From Verrucomicrobiaceae bacterium (GTDB lineage Bacteria; Verrucomicrobiota; Verrucomicrobiia; Verrucomicrobiales; Verrucomicrobiaceae), in contig JACKQF010000002.1 in the NCBI GenBank assembly GCA_024232965.1, positions 930,001-994,000 of the forward strand: a stretch of DNA of 64,000 nucleotides, read 5' to 3'. Shown piece after piece: positions 1-7,943 of this stretch. A program made the translations under genes and the position numbers. The notes under the pieces are model-generated. The model worked only from the letters and a program-made list of their open reading frames with translations, made no database searches and was not told the origin of the DNA. Each line of letters begins with the position of its first letter. Position 1 is the stretch's first letter.

Positions 1-2061
1 GTAGCCGACTGGGATGGTCACGGAATTCGCAGCGTGCCCGGGGGCCTCAATGGCAGGAATCACGAGGTCGTTGCCATTGACCGAGACTTTGATCATTTGG
101 CCTTCCTTGAGGCCGAGGCTGCGGAAGGTGCTGGAGGCAAGCCAAGCGGCGTTGTCCCAGGTCAGCTTCGTGATCGGATCGGGAGCTTCTTGCAGCCAAG
201 CATTGCTGGCGTAGCGACCATCCAGCATACTGGAGTCGGTCGCGAGAACGACTTCGAAAGTCGTGCCATCAAGCGCTGCTGGCGCCTGAGCCTGACCAAC
301 GATTGCTGCCACCGCTCCGAGATTAGGAGCACCAGCAGCGGCACCTGCGGAGCCCTTCAGGAAACCGTCACGGAGGGAGAAATTCCACTTATCCTCATCC
401 ATGCCACCCGCGATGGTAGCAAACGTATCACGAACCGCAGCATAGCCAGCGTCGATGACCGGGGCTGCCGGAGCAGCAGGTGCTGGAGCTGGACCCGCAG
501 GTGTAGCGGCAGGGACCACAACTTCAGCAGGACCAACTTTCTTGCGACCCAGAAGTGCCAAAAGAAGGTCGATCTCGCTGACGCCGTCGTAAAGCGGTTG
601 GATCATTGGCTGGATGACGGAATACGTACCATCAGCAGCGCGAGCATCGGACCAAGCCTCAAGATAATGAGCGGCAGGAAGGTGCAGAGCCGCACCGCGT
701 GCCGTGGCGTTCAAAGAAGTGCCGAGGTGGACAAGCTGAACCTTGTTCTTGTCAAGATCTGCCGATAGCCCTGCGGCGTCTGGGGCATCATAAAGAAGGT
801 TGGAACCTGTGAGGGAAACAACGGTCTTCACCTTGCCGCCAGCGATCTCTTTGCGGAGGTCTTCCAGGGTGCCCAGTTCTTGCTCGCCAGCAATCTGAAC
901 GAGTTCTACTGTGGAACCAAAGGCACCCAAGGCGTTGTTGATCGCAGCCACCAAAGTGTGAACTTCTGCGCCATAGCGACTTCCGGCGATGACGACGGAC
1001 TTGCCAGCGTTTTGCTTGAGGTCAGCGATGGCTTCTTTGAGCCAAGCCTTGATGGAATCAGGGCAACCACTAGCCAAAGTCTTTGCAGAAGCCTCGCCAA
1101 GTTCTGCGGCGATGTGGGCAGCTACGAGAGGGATCAGGGAGGCAGCAACCGCCTTTCGGTGATCCGCCATTCCGCCTGTCAGGGTGTAGCGATTTTCCAG
1201 ACAGTAGAGACGGTTCATCTTGCCGCCGTTCTCTTCTGGATTGCGCCCTTTGGTGAATGCCTTTACCGGATCACCATCAACTGGATCGTTGCCGAGGAAG
1301 TCGCAGTCGAGCGCCAGAATGCGCTCTGCATTGCCGAGTCGAACCACTTGCTTCACACCAGCGCCGAAGATGGCCTTGCCAGCGGCAATCGCACCGTCGC
1401 GGCTGAGGGCTTCATAGCCGTAGAGAGCGGCCTGCGGCATCGCTTTCTTGATGTCACCAAGGAGACGGTGAACGGTAGGGGAGGTCGTTCCGCCAACTAC
1501 GATAGCAAGCCCTGCACCCTGCGCCTTTTTGGCACCAGCAGAAATGCTCGCGAGCGTTTCATTGGCTTTGCCCCAGCCTGCGCCTTTGCCCTTGGCCATT
1601 GGCTTCTGGGAACGCTGTGGGTCGTAAAGATCAAGCACTGAAGCCTGTGCAAAGGCATCAAGACCGCCCCCAAGTGGGTGCAGCGTATTGCCTGAAAGAT
1701 GGGTTGGGCGACCTTCATACGTCGTCACCACCAGCGGCGTCACGCCATAAGGGCGCGGCATCGCGGAAGCGTAAAGTAGAGGCTTGCCAGGGATCACCCA
1801 CTCCGCATGATTCGCGTAGGGCATGATGTTCACCACCGGGCGACGGCAGGAAGCAAGGCCCATAAGCCCCGCGGCAGCGCCCATGATCTTAATGAACTCG
1901 CGACGGGAGTTTTCCCGCTCTTCCTCGTTCAAAGTGTCGCCACCAGGGAATTCAACCCCCAGGGTGTTGAGAAAATCCGAGCGACGCTCCAACTCCGCAG
2001 GACTGCGCCAGTAGCGCTTGCCGGTCGTGGGCTGCTCGGGGTGGTGCCAGGTGCGTTTCAT
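1..2061 (-). CDS. actB: ActB-like subunit of alternative complex III (partial, 3' end outside window)
   Basis: The first 687 codons are visible. The start is the ATG complementary to 2059-2061. The protein opens MKRTWHHPEQPTTGKRYWRS, then has a Tat-like segment (RREFIKIMGAAAGLMGLASC, residues about 54-73) and a molybdopterin-oxidoreductase-like region. This is the pattern of ActB, the large iron-sulfur protein of alternative complex III, a cytochrome bc1 replacement that oxidises menaquinol. In this family the Tat-like leader is followed by a domain that has lost the Mo cofactor, and the iron-sulfur domain lies further downstream, outside this window. It follows actA by 28 bases on the same strand, the order known for act operons. 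The act assignment is an inference from order and family features. Confidence 0.88.
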   Translation of the reverse strand, partial: MKRTWHHPEQPTTGKRYWRSPAELERRSDFLNTLGVEFPGGDTLNEEERENSRREFIKIMGAAAGLMGLASCRRPVVNIMPYANHAEWVIPGKPLLYASAMPRPYGVTPLVVTTYEGRPTHLSGNTLHPLGGGLDAFAQASVLDLYDPQRSQKPMAKGKGAGWGKANETLASISAGAKKAQGAGLAIVVGGTTSPTVHRLLGDIKKAMPQAALYGYEALSRDGAIAAGKAIFGAGVKQVVRLGNAERILALDCDFLGNDPVDGDPVKAFTKGRNPEENGGKMNRLYCLENRYTLTGGMADHRKAVAASLIPLVAAHIAAELGEASAKTLASGCPDSIKAWLKEAIADLKQNAGKSVVIAGSRYGAEVHTLVAAINNALGAFGSTVELVQIAGEQELGTLEDLRKEIAGGKVKTVVSLTGSNLLYDAPDAAGLSADLDKNKVQLVHLGTSLNATARGAALHLPAAHYLEAWSDARAADGTYSVIQPMIQPLYDGVSEIDLLLALLGRKKVGPAEVVVPAATPAGPAPAPAAPAAPVIDAGYAAVRDTFATIAGGMDEDKWNFSLRDGFLKGSAGAAAGAPNLGAVAAIVGQAQAPAALDGTTFEVVLATDSSMLDGRYASNAWLQEAPDPITKLTWDNAAWLASSTFRSLGLKEGQMIKVSVNGNDLVIPAIEAPGHAANSVTIPVGY

Positions 2062-2089
2062 GGAGACGAAAAATCTAGACGGGTGGGGG

Positions 2090-2905
2090 TTAACGGTGGC
2101 ACGCGGCGCAGGTCTCTGGCGGCTGGATCTGCCAATGTTTCTTCAATTGCGTGCCCACTTCCTGTTGGGACACCGTCTTGCCAAATGTCTTGCCTGCCAG
2201 CGCCAGCAGGTCGTCGATACCGCCCGCGGTTGGGGCTGGCTTGTTCTCACCCACGATGACCTGGGCGATCTCCTCTGCCTTCACTCCCTTATCAAGAAGA
2301 CCTTGATAGAAGGACTTGCGGTCCAGGTCGCTGGCGAGGTAATCGAGATTGGTGATCTGGTCCAGCGGACGCAATTTGCTCTCAGGATTGCGGTGGCAGT
2401 CAAGGCACCAGCCCATTGAATGAGGCTCCACTTGGCGAACAACTTCCATGTCTTTCACCTTGCCGTGGCAAGAGACGCAGGAAACACCGCGGTTGAGATG
2501 CACCGAGTGGTCAAAGTAGGCGTAATCAGGCAGCTTGTGCACTTTCACCCATTCGATCGGCTTTCCACTTGCGGCAGCGGCCTGGACTTTCTCCAGTTTT
2601 GGGCTCGCTGTGCGGATACCACCTTTGCCAACTCCGTGGCAATTCAAGCAGGTCTGGTTGGTGGGGACGTTGGCATGCCCGGACTGTTCCACAAAAGAGT
2701 GGCAGTAACGACAGTCCATGCCCAATTGCCCCGCATGAATTTTGTGGGAGAAGGGAACGGGTTGAGTTGGTTCATAACCCACCCGCGTATATTTGGGCGT
2801 GAAATAATAGCTCACCCCGACCGTCACGCCCGCCAGAATAAAGACGAGCGCAATGGCCAGCTTCAAAGGGAGCCAGTTGGTCCAGCGCGGAAAGAAATTG
2901 CCCAT
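2090..2905 (-). CDS. actA: ActA pentaheme cytochrome c of alternative complex III
   Basis: This 271-residue protein has one N-terminal membrane segment (about residues 11-33) and five CxxCH heme sites: CRYCH 65-69, CLNCH 86-90, CVSCH 143-147, CLDCH 167-171 and CAACH 266-270. Five hemes plus a single anchor match ActA, the periplasmic cytochrome that passes electrons from the quinol-oxidising core of alternative complex III. The 360-400 bases upstream, up to the recA stop, must hold its promoter. actB follows directly, so the two are probably co-transcribed with further act genes beyond the left edge. A general NrfH/cytochrome c7-type protein is the alternative reading, but the actB neighbour makes it less likely. 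Confidence 0.9.
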   Translation of the reverse strand: MGNFFPRWTNWLPLKLAIALVFILAGVTVGVSYYFTPKYTRVGYEPTQPVPFSHKIHAGQLGMDCRYCHSFVEQSGHANVPTNQTCLNCHGVGKGGIRTASPKLEKVQAAAASGKPIEWVKVHKLPDYAYFDHSVHLNRGVSCVSCHGKVKDMEVVRQVEPHSMGWCLDCHRNPESKLRPLDQITNLDYLASDLDRKSFYQGLLDKGVKAEEIAQVIVGENKPAPTAGGIDDLLALAGKTFGKTVSQQEVGTQLKKHWQIQPPETCAACHR

Positions 2906-3188
2906 AGTAGAATGCGATCAGAGCTTGTGAAAAATTTCACAAGGTCGGGTAGAATAGGAAATGGCCGCTTAAATGCAACAGGTGAAATGAGTTTTTTTGA
3001 AAAAGTGCATCCGTCCTACCGGAGTCCCTCAAGACCACACAAAATTGGCTCCCCTCCCCCGATTTTCACACCCCTCACTCATCCCGGGAAGCAGGCTTGC
3101 CTCCGCCACCCTGCGCGCAAGCCCAACTACAACGTGCCCCTTCACCGGATGCCACACGATGCTCCGCCATGCACCGCAAGCCAAAACA

Positions 3189-3239
3189 AATTGCGGACGG
3201 ACAGCCTGGGCGCCACCGCCGGACCATCCATCCGCAATT
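3189..3239 (-). terminator. Possible recA terminator hairpin
   Basis: AATTGCGGA and TCCGCAATT form a perfect 9-bp arm pair. The pairing continues inward through G-U wobbles to about 13 bp. On the minus strand it lies about 60 bases after the recA stop and is followed by TTTGTTTTGG, a weak U-rich tail. It may be a rho-independent terminator. Because the stem is long and the U tract is broken, a dispersed hairpin is also possible. The remaining bases of the 2906-3297 gap show no gene. Confidence 0.4.
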
Positions 3240-3297
3240 CAAACAAAACAAAACAATGAGGTAACAATCCGGCCCAACGAAGGCAGGCCGGTCACGA

Positions 3298-4359
3298 TCA
3301 ATCCCGATTCGCCGCAGCGCGCTTCTCAGCAAGTCGCTCTTTGACGGCTGTTTCGATCTCTTCGTAGACCGCCGTATCGTTGCGAAGAGCTTCCTTGGCG
3401 GCATCTCGGCCTTGGGCGAGCTGAGAGCCCTTGTAGCTGATCCAAGATCCGCGCTTTTGCAGAATCTCGAACTCCATCGCCAGATCCAGAAGGGACCCGA
3501 CATTGGAGATGCCTTCGTTGAACATGATGTCGAATTCGGCCTCCGTGTATGGGGGAGCCATCTTGTTTTTGACGATCTTGGCCTTGGTGCGGTTCCCGGT
3601 CACGGTACCATCGCTCGTTTTGATGGAACCAATGCGGCGGATATCGACACGAACACTGGAGTAGAACTTCAGCGCCTTCCCACCCGGAGTGGTTTCGGGA
3701 TTGCCAAACATGACGCCAACCTTTTCGCGAATCTGGTTGGTGAAAATGCAGCAAGTACGAGCCTTGGAGATAATGGAGGTAAGTTTCCGCAGGGCGGCGC
3801 TCATCAGACGCGCCTGGGCACCGACGGTGGCGTCGCCAATCTCGCCATCCAGTTCCTGGCGGGTCACGAGTGCAGCCACGGAGTCGATCACGATGACGTC
3901 GAGCGCGTTGGAGCGGACCAAGGTCTCGCAAATCCGCAGCGCTTCCTCCCCAGAACTCGGCTGAGAAACGAGCAGTTCGTCCATTTTCACACCTAACCGA
4001 CGGGCGTAGCCAGGGTCGAGCGCGTGCTCGACATCGATAAACGCCGCCAGCCCTCCTGCCTTCTGGGCCTGCGCAATCACCGTCAGTGTCAGCGTGGTTT
4101 TCCCGGACGATTCCGGTCCAAAAATCTCCACAATCCGACCGCGAGCAAATCCACCCACGCCCAGCGCCTGATCGATCAAGAGGTTACCCGTTGGGATGAC
4201 GGAGACTTCAGTAATTTGGCCCTCTCCCATGCGGAGGATGGAGCCTTCGCCAAAGTCCTTGTGGATCTGCTGAATGGCGAGATCGAGGTTGCGAGTGCGA
4301 GCCTCGGTGAGCTTTTGGGTGCCTGCGTCAGACGCGGTTTCTTTGGGTGCTTTAGCCAT
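3298..4359 (-). CDS. recA: RecA recombinase
   Basis: The 353-residue protein is a full-length RecA, which forms filaments on single-stranded DNA, drives strand exchange in homologous recombination, and stimulates LexA self-cleavage in the SOS response. The Walker A box GPESSGKT sits at residues 81-88. The loop region FTNQIREKVGVMFGNPETTP and the conserved GGKALKFYSSVR region are intact. The C-terminus is basic and short (AEKRAAANRD) rather than strongly acidic as in E. coli. A perfect TGTTC-N4-GAACA palindrome 55-68 bases upstream of the start points to LexA control. The gene is followed by a possible hairpin terminator and then actA. Confidence 0.99.
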   Translation of the reverse strand: MAKAPKETASDAGTQKLTEARTRNLDLAIQQIHKDFGEGSILRMGEGQITEVSVIPTGNLLIDQALGVGGFARGRIVEIFGPESSGKTTLTLTVIAQAQKAGGLAAFIDVEHALDPGYARRLGVKMDELLVSQPSSGEEALRICETLVRSNALDVIVIDSVAALVTRQELDGEIGDATVGAQARLMSAALRKLTSIISKARTCCIFTNQIREKVGVMFGNPETTPGGKALKFYSSVRVDIRRIGSIKTSDGTVTGNRTKAKIVKNKMAPPYTEAEFDIMFNEGISNVGSLLDLAMEFEILQKRGSWISYKGSQLAQGRDAAKEALRNDTAVYEEIETAVKERLAEKRAAANRD

Positions 4360-4413
4360 GTGAGTCGATCGTTAGAGGGTAGGAAGTGGCAAACGGGGCA
4401 AAAATGCCATTTC

Positions 4414-4427
4414 TGTTCGCGCGAACA
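4414..4427 (-). promoter_or_regulatory. LexA operator (SOS box) upstream of recA
   Basis: The sequence is TGTTC GCGC GAACA, a perfect 14-bp palindrome of the form TGTTC-N4-GAACA, which is the LexA motif reported for Verrucomicrobia. It lies 55-68 bases upstream of the recA start codon, where it would overlap the promoter. What is seen is the palindrome and its place. LexA binding is inferred. Confidence 0.8.
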
Positions 4428-4466
4428 TCATGGACGGTGTTCATGGGAAGTAAAGTGCCATTTTGT

Positions 4467-4478
4467 TTTTCGCGAAAA
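4467..4478. promoter_or_regulatory. CGCG-centred palindrome upstream of recA
   Basis: TTTTCGCGAAAA is a perfect 12-bp palindrome about 50 bases upstream of the LexA box. Both palindromes are preceded by a similar GCCATTT stretch. The spacing (TTC-GC-GAA) does not fit the LexA box. It could be a decayed duplicate of the operator or the site of another regulator. Confidence 0.25.
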
Positions 4479-4550
4479 TAGCACCGTCGGCGGACCTCAC
4501 AGTCTGCCAACTAGGCGCGGGGACATTGGACACCGATCGCTGGTCCGGGA

Positions 4551-6671
4551 TCAGGCGAGGCCAGCTCTAGCAAGAAGAGCCGTCGGGTCCGGATCGCGGC
4601 CCATGAAGTCGCGGAAGAGCTTTCCGGGATCCTCCGAGTTACCCTTCGACAGGATTTTATCGCGAAATTCGCGACCCACCGCTGGGTTCAGCACGCCTTC
4701 TTTTTGGAAGCGTGTAAAGGCGTCCGCATCCAGTACCTCGGCCCATTTATAGCTGTAGTATCCAGCGGCATAGCCGACGGGATTACTGAACAGGTGTCCA
4801 AATCGGCGCGCCATCGACGGAGCCTCCGTCTTGGTAGGGGTGAGGTAACCCGCCTGGATCTTGCGGGAAAGCACATCTAGATCGGTGCTGTCCTGACCGG
4901 CGTAGTTCATATGCAGTTCCAGATCCAGCTTCCCGAAGGCTAGCTGCCGCATGATGTCGCTGGCGCTGCGGTAATTCCGCGCCGAGATCATCTTTTTGAA
5001 AAGACGTGCTGGAATCGGAGCACCAGTTTCTACGTGGCGGGCAAAAAGATCCAAACTTTCCCGCTCCCAGCAGAAGTTTTCGAGGATTTGCGATGGCAAC
5101 TCCACAAAATCCCACCAGACATTGACACCGTTGAGCGACGGCACCTCTACATTGCCCAAGAGTTGGTGCAATAGGTGACCGAACTCATGGAAGACGGTGC
5201 AGACTTCATCATGAGTGAGCAAGGCAGGCTGATCCCCCACGGGCGGCGTCATGTTCCCGCAGATGAGGCCCAGGTGCAGGCGTCGATCATTTTCCCCTGA
5301 AGGTGGGACGCCCATCTTCAGGTAATTCATCCAAGCCCCACCACGCTTGGAATCGCGCGGGTGCCAATCGGCGAAGAAGGAGCCGATATGCACCCCTTTT
5401 TCATTCCGAACTTCGTAAAACTTCACCTCTGGATGCCAGACCTCCACGGGCCCCAGCTCTCCCGGTTGAGTGCTCGGCTGGGTAGGCGATTCCTCACCCG
5501 GGGCCACGTAGATGACGTCACGACCCACGATACGTAAATCAAAGACCATCTCCGCTAGTCGGAACATGCCACCCAGCACGCGGTCCAGCGGAAAATATGG
5601 CCGCAACTCCTCTGTATCAAAGGCGTAGAGTGCCTTGCGCTGCGCCTCCGCCCAGAACGCAATCTCCCACGGCTCCAACAGATCAGCGGTTTGGTGCGTC
5701 TGGTCCGCCTTGAACTCCTGGAGGGCGATGTTTTCCCGTTCAAACGGGGTGAGCACACGCTGATGCAAATCCTCGATGAAACGCAGTGCCGCCCGGCCGC
5801 TCTGGGCCATACGACGTTCCAGGATCAGGTCGGCAAAATTGGCCTTACCCATGATGCGGGCCTTTTCATCCCGCAGCTTCAATATTTTGAAAACAAGTTC
5901 GGTATTGTCGTGGTCGCCGGAACGTCCGATCATCGTCGCGCCCTGCCACATCTGCTTGCGCAATCCTGCATCTTCCAAGTGCTCCATGACCGGGATCATG
6001 GACGGTGCCTTGAGCGTGAAGCGATATTTTGGATGGTCTTCGCTGCCCAAGCCCTTGGCCGCAGCGTCTACTTTAGCCGCGTCAATAGCGCTCTGCGGCA
6101 GCCCCTTTAGGCGCGCCACATCGTCGATGACCATTTCCCACTGGTTGGTGGAGTCGAGAACGTTCTCCGAATACTTCTGGGTCAGCTGCGAAAGTTCAGA
6201 CTCGATCTCCTCCATACGGGCCTTCTTGTCCCCTTGAAGATCCGCCCCGTGTTGGCGGAAGCCGTCCATCGTCTCGTCCAGCGCCCGCTTACGAAGACCG
6301 GTGAGACCGCGCCCTTCCTCTGTTTTGCTATAAGTCACCAGCAAATCCCACAGGTGCTCGTTAAGCGGGATCTTGGCGAAGAAGGCGCTGACCTTCGGCA
6401 ACATCGCATTGTGCGCTATGCGCAGCTCTGGCGAATTGCACAGGGAGTCGAGGTGGGTCACGAGGCCCCAAGCCTCATTCAGAGGGCGCGTGGACTCGTC
6501 CAGCCCAAGCACCACCGTCTCAAAGTTCATTTTCCCGCGATCTTGATCAATGACCTTATCCAGCGCTGCTTGAGCGGTTTCCAGCGCCTTGGTGATGTCT
6601 GCCTCAATGTGATCTGGGGTTAGGGCGGACCAGCGAATGTGAAAATCATTGGCAAGAAAAGGGGCGGACAT
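4551..6671 (-). CDS. prlC: M3 family zinc oligopeptidase (oligopeptidase A type)
   Basis: The 706-residue protein begins at MSAPFLANDFHIRW (ATG at 6669-6671). An upstream extension of 37 codons lacks family similarity and was dropped. The zinc motif HEFGH is at residues 495-499 inside VFHEFGHLLHQLLG. The C-terminal NPVGYAAGYYSYKWAEVLDA block is typical of PrlC/oligopeptidase A. These cytoplasmic peptidases cut short peptides, including released signal peptides. The length matches the family (about 680-710). It lies upstream of recA on the same strand, with about 190 bases and the SOS operator between them, so it is probably a separate transcript. Confidence 0.95.
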   Translation of the reverse strand: MSAPFLANDFHIRWSALTPDHIEADITKALETAQAALDKVIDQDRGKMNFETVVLGLDESTRPLNEAWGLVTHLDSLCNSPELRIAHNAMLPKVSAFFAKIPLNEHLWDLLVTYSKTEEGRGLTGLRKRALDETMDGFRQHGADLQGDKKARMEEIESELSQLTQKYSENVLDSTNQWEMVIDDVARLKGLPQSAIDAAKVDAAAKGLGSEDHPKYRFTLKAPSMIPVMEHLEDAGLRKQMWQGATMIGRSGDHDNTELVFKILKLRDEKARIMGKANFADLILERRMAQSGRAALRFIEDLHQRVLTPFERENIALQEFKADQTHQTADLLEPWEIAFWAEAQRKALYAFDTEELRPYFPLDRVLGGMFRLAEMVFDLRIVGRDVIYVAPGEESPTQPSTQPGELGPVEVWHPEVKFYEVRNEKGVHIGSFFADWHPRDSKRGGAWMNYLKMGVPPSGENDRRLHLGLICGNMTPPVGDQPALLTHDEVCTVFHEFGHLLHQLLGNVEVPSLNGVNVWWDFVELPSQILENFCWERESLDLFARHVETGAPIPARLFKKMISARNYRSASDIMRQLAFGKLDLELHMNYAGQDSTDLDVLSRKIQAGYLTPTKTEAPSMARRFGHLFSNPVGYAAGYYSYKWAEVLDADAFTRFQKEGVLNPAVGREFRDKILSKGNSEDPGKLFRDFMGRDPDPTALLARAGLA

Positions 6672-6942
6672 AAGGGAATTTGAGAAGGGCACAGCTAGGG
6701 GAGCACCTAAGGTGCATCGCCGCGCGACCGGGGAAAGGGAAAACCTGAGTTTTTTTGGCGCAACGCAGTGCACCCACAACACCTACGTTCCTCGCTTCCT
6801 GGCAAGAGGATCAGCCTCACGGCCTTCGAAGCTAGACATGCCATTCGTCAACTTCGCAGTCACCTCACTATGCAAAAACCGAACTGCCAAAAGAGAGACA
6901 GAGGCTACGATGCCGAAGGCGATCGACAAAACCGCTACCGAC

Positions 6943-7545
6943 TTATGGATTTTCGACCATCCAGCCGCGCACGGCGAAGGTACCGAAGGCGAAGCCGATG
7001 CTGAGGTTGATCTTGGCGGTCGCGAGATCGGGGTGCTCCACTGTTGTGGTGAAGTCGGGGCCGATCTTGACGGTGGCGGTGGGTCCTTTCAGCGTCACGG
7101 TCACGTCCACCCACTCCCCCGGCTTCAGGGCAGGGCCGGGCTTGCCAAGGGCGATGGATGTGTGGTCTGCAGAGGCGGTCGGAAAGGCGCGGAAGCTCGT
7201 GCCGTTGGCGCTGGAGACAAAGCGGAAGACGTGCCCGTGCTCCCCATTCGCGGTGAAGACGACGGACTTGGCTCCGTCCGCCTTGTATGAAAAATGCACC
7301 ACGGCGTCGGTGTGCGGGAGGTCGTAAAAGATGATCGGGCCGTGGTCTTTGAACTTCTTGTAGAGCTCGTCATCCTGGGTGCAGGTGGCCGTATGGTCGG
7401 CAAACGTCCAGGGCCCACGGGAGGCGCGGCGCTTTTCCAGTTGGGGTGTCGAAAATTCATCTTTGAACGGCAGCACGCTATCCGCTGCGGCGGAAAGCAA
7501 TGGCGCGGTAGCGATGAGGGCAAGGCAAACGGTGCGCAGGTTCAT
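6943..7545 (-). CDS. Secreted protein, DUF1080/LamG-like fold (putative)
   Basis: This 200-residue protein starts at MNLRTVCLALIATAPLLSAA (ATG at 7543-7545), a clear signal peptide cut near residue 20. The mature part is rich in beta-strand patterns (ADGAKSVVFTANGEHGHVFRF, KPGEWVDVTVTLKGPTATVK) like the concanavalin-type DUF1080 domains common in Verrucomicrobia and Planctomycetes. No catalytic residues can be assigned. An alternative start 12 codons upstream is less likely because it would precede the signal peptide with unrelated residues. Downstream, 6672-6942 shows no gene. Confidence 0.7.
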   Translation of the reverse strand: MNLRTVCLALIATAPLLSAAADSVLPFKDEFSTPQLEKRRASRGPWTFADHTATCTQDDELYKKFKDHGPIIFYDLPHTDAVVHFSYKADGAKSVVFTANGEHGHVFRFVSSANGTSFRAFPTASADHTSIALGKPGPALKPGEWVDVTVTLKGPTATVKIGPDFTTTVEHPDLATAKINLSIGFAFGTFAVRGWMVENP

Positions 7546-7593
7546 GGGCGATGTAACGTCCCAAACCGTGCAGCATTGCAACGAAGTGCGGCC

Positions 7594-7740
7594 TCAATGC
7601 ACCGGGTGGAAGGGCCAAAAAACAGGCACCAGCAGGATGATCATTGTAACCAGGGTCAGGGTCAGCAGGCCCCCAACAGTAAGGAAGTCGGCGAATCGAT
7701 ACTTCCCAGGTCCAACAACGAGGATGCAGGAAGGCTCAAC
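7594..7740 (-). repeat. Direct repeat of transporter 3' end, copy 1
   Basis: About 147 bases align with 10771-10917 in the same orientation. The first 51 bases are identical, including TCAATGCACCGGGTGGAAGG. The rest is diverged mostly at synonymous sites. The two copies flank the plus-strand gene at 7944-10760. Confidence 0.85.
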
Positions 7741-7776
7741 TGGGGCAACCGAGGCACGAAACAAACCGACGATCAA
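7594..7776 (-). pseudogene. 3' remnant of a second DASS-type transporter gene
   Basis: The last 47 codons and the stop (from EPSCILVVGPGKY to VFWPFHPVH) match the end of the transporter at 10771-12543 with two amino-acid differences. The DNA is identical for about the first 51 bases from the stop. Beyond that it differs mainly at third codon positions, so the copy was once under protein selection. Similarity fades just upstream of the EPSC motif and there is no 5' part. This is a dead gene fragment, probably left by recombination between paralogues. Confidence 0.8.
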
Positions 7777-7943
7777 GAGCGCCGATCATGGAGAGGTTCG
7801 GGCAGCCCGTAGCGACCATCGGATGATGGCAAAGATCCTCTCGTCTATGCATTTCCACATCGGGCACAATCGTTCATCGCAAGGGTCAAATGCCAGCATC
7901 GATTTCCAGTTGCGAAATGCAGCTAGGTAAACAGTATGGCCAC

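Noticed and set aside
4467..4478. Second LexA box
   Set aside because: The half-sites TTC and GAA are separated by two bases, not four, so it does not match the TGTTC-N4-GAACA operator.
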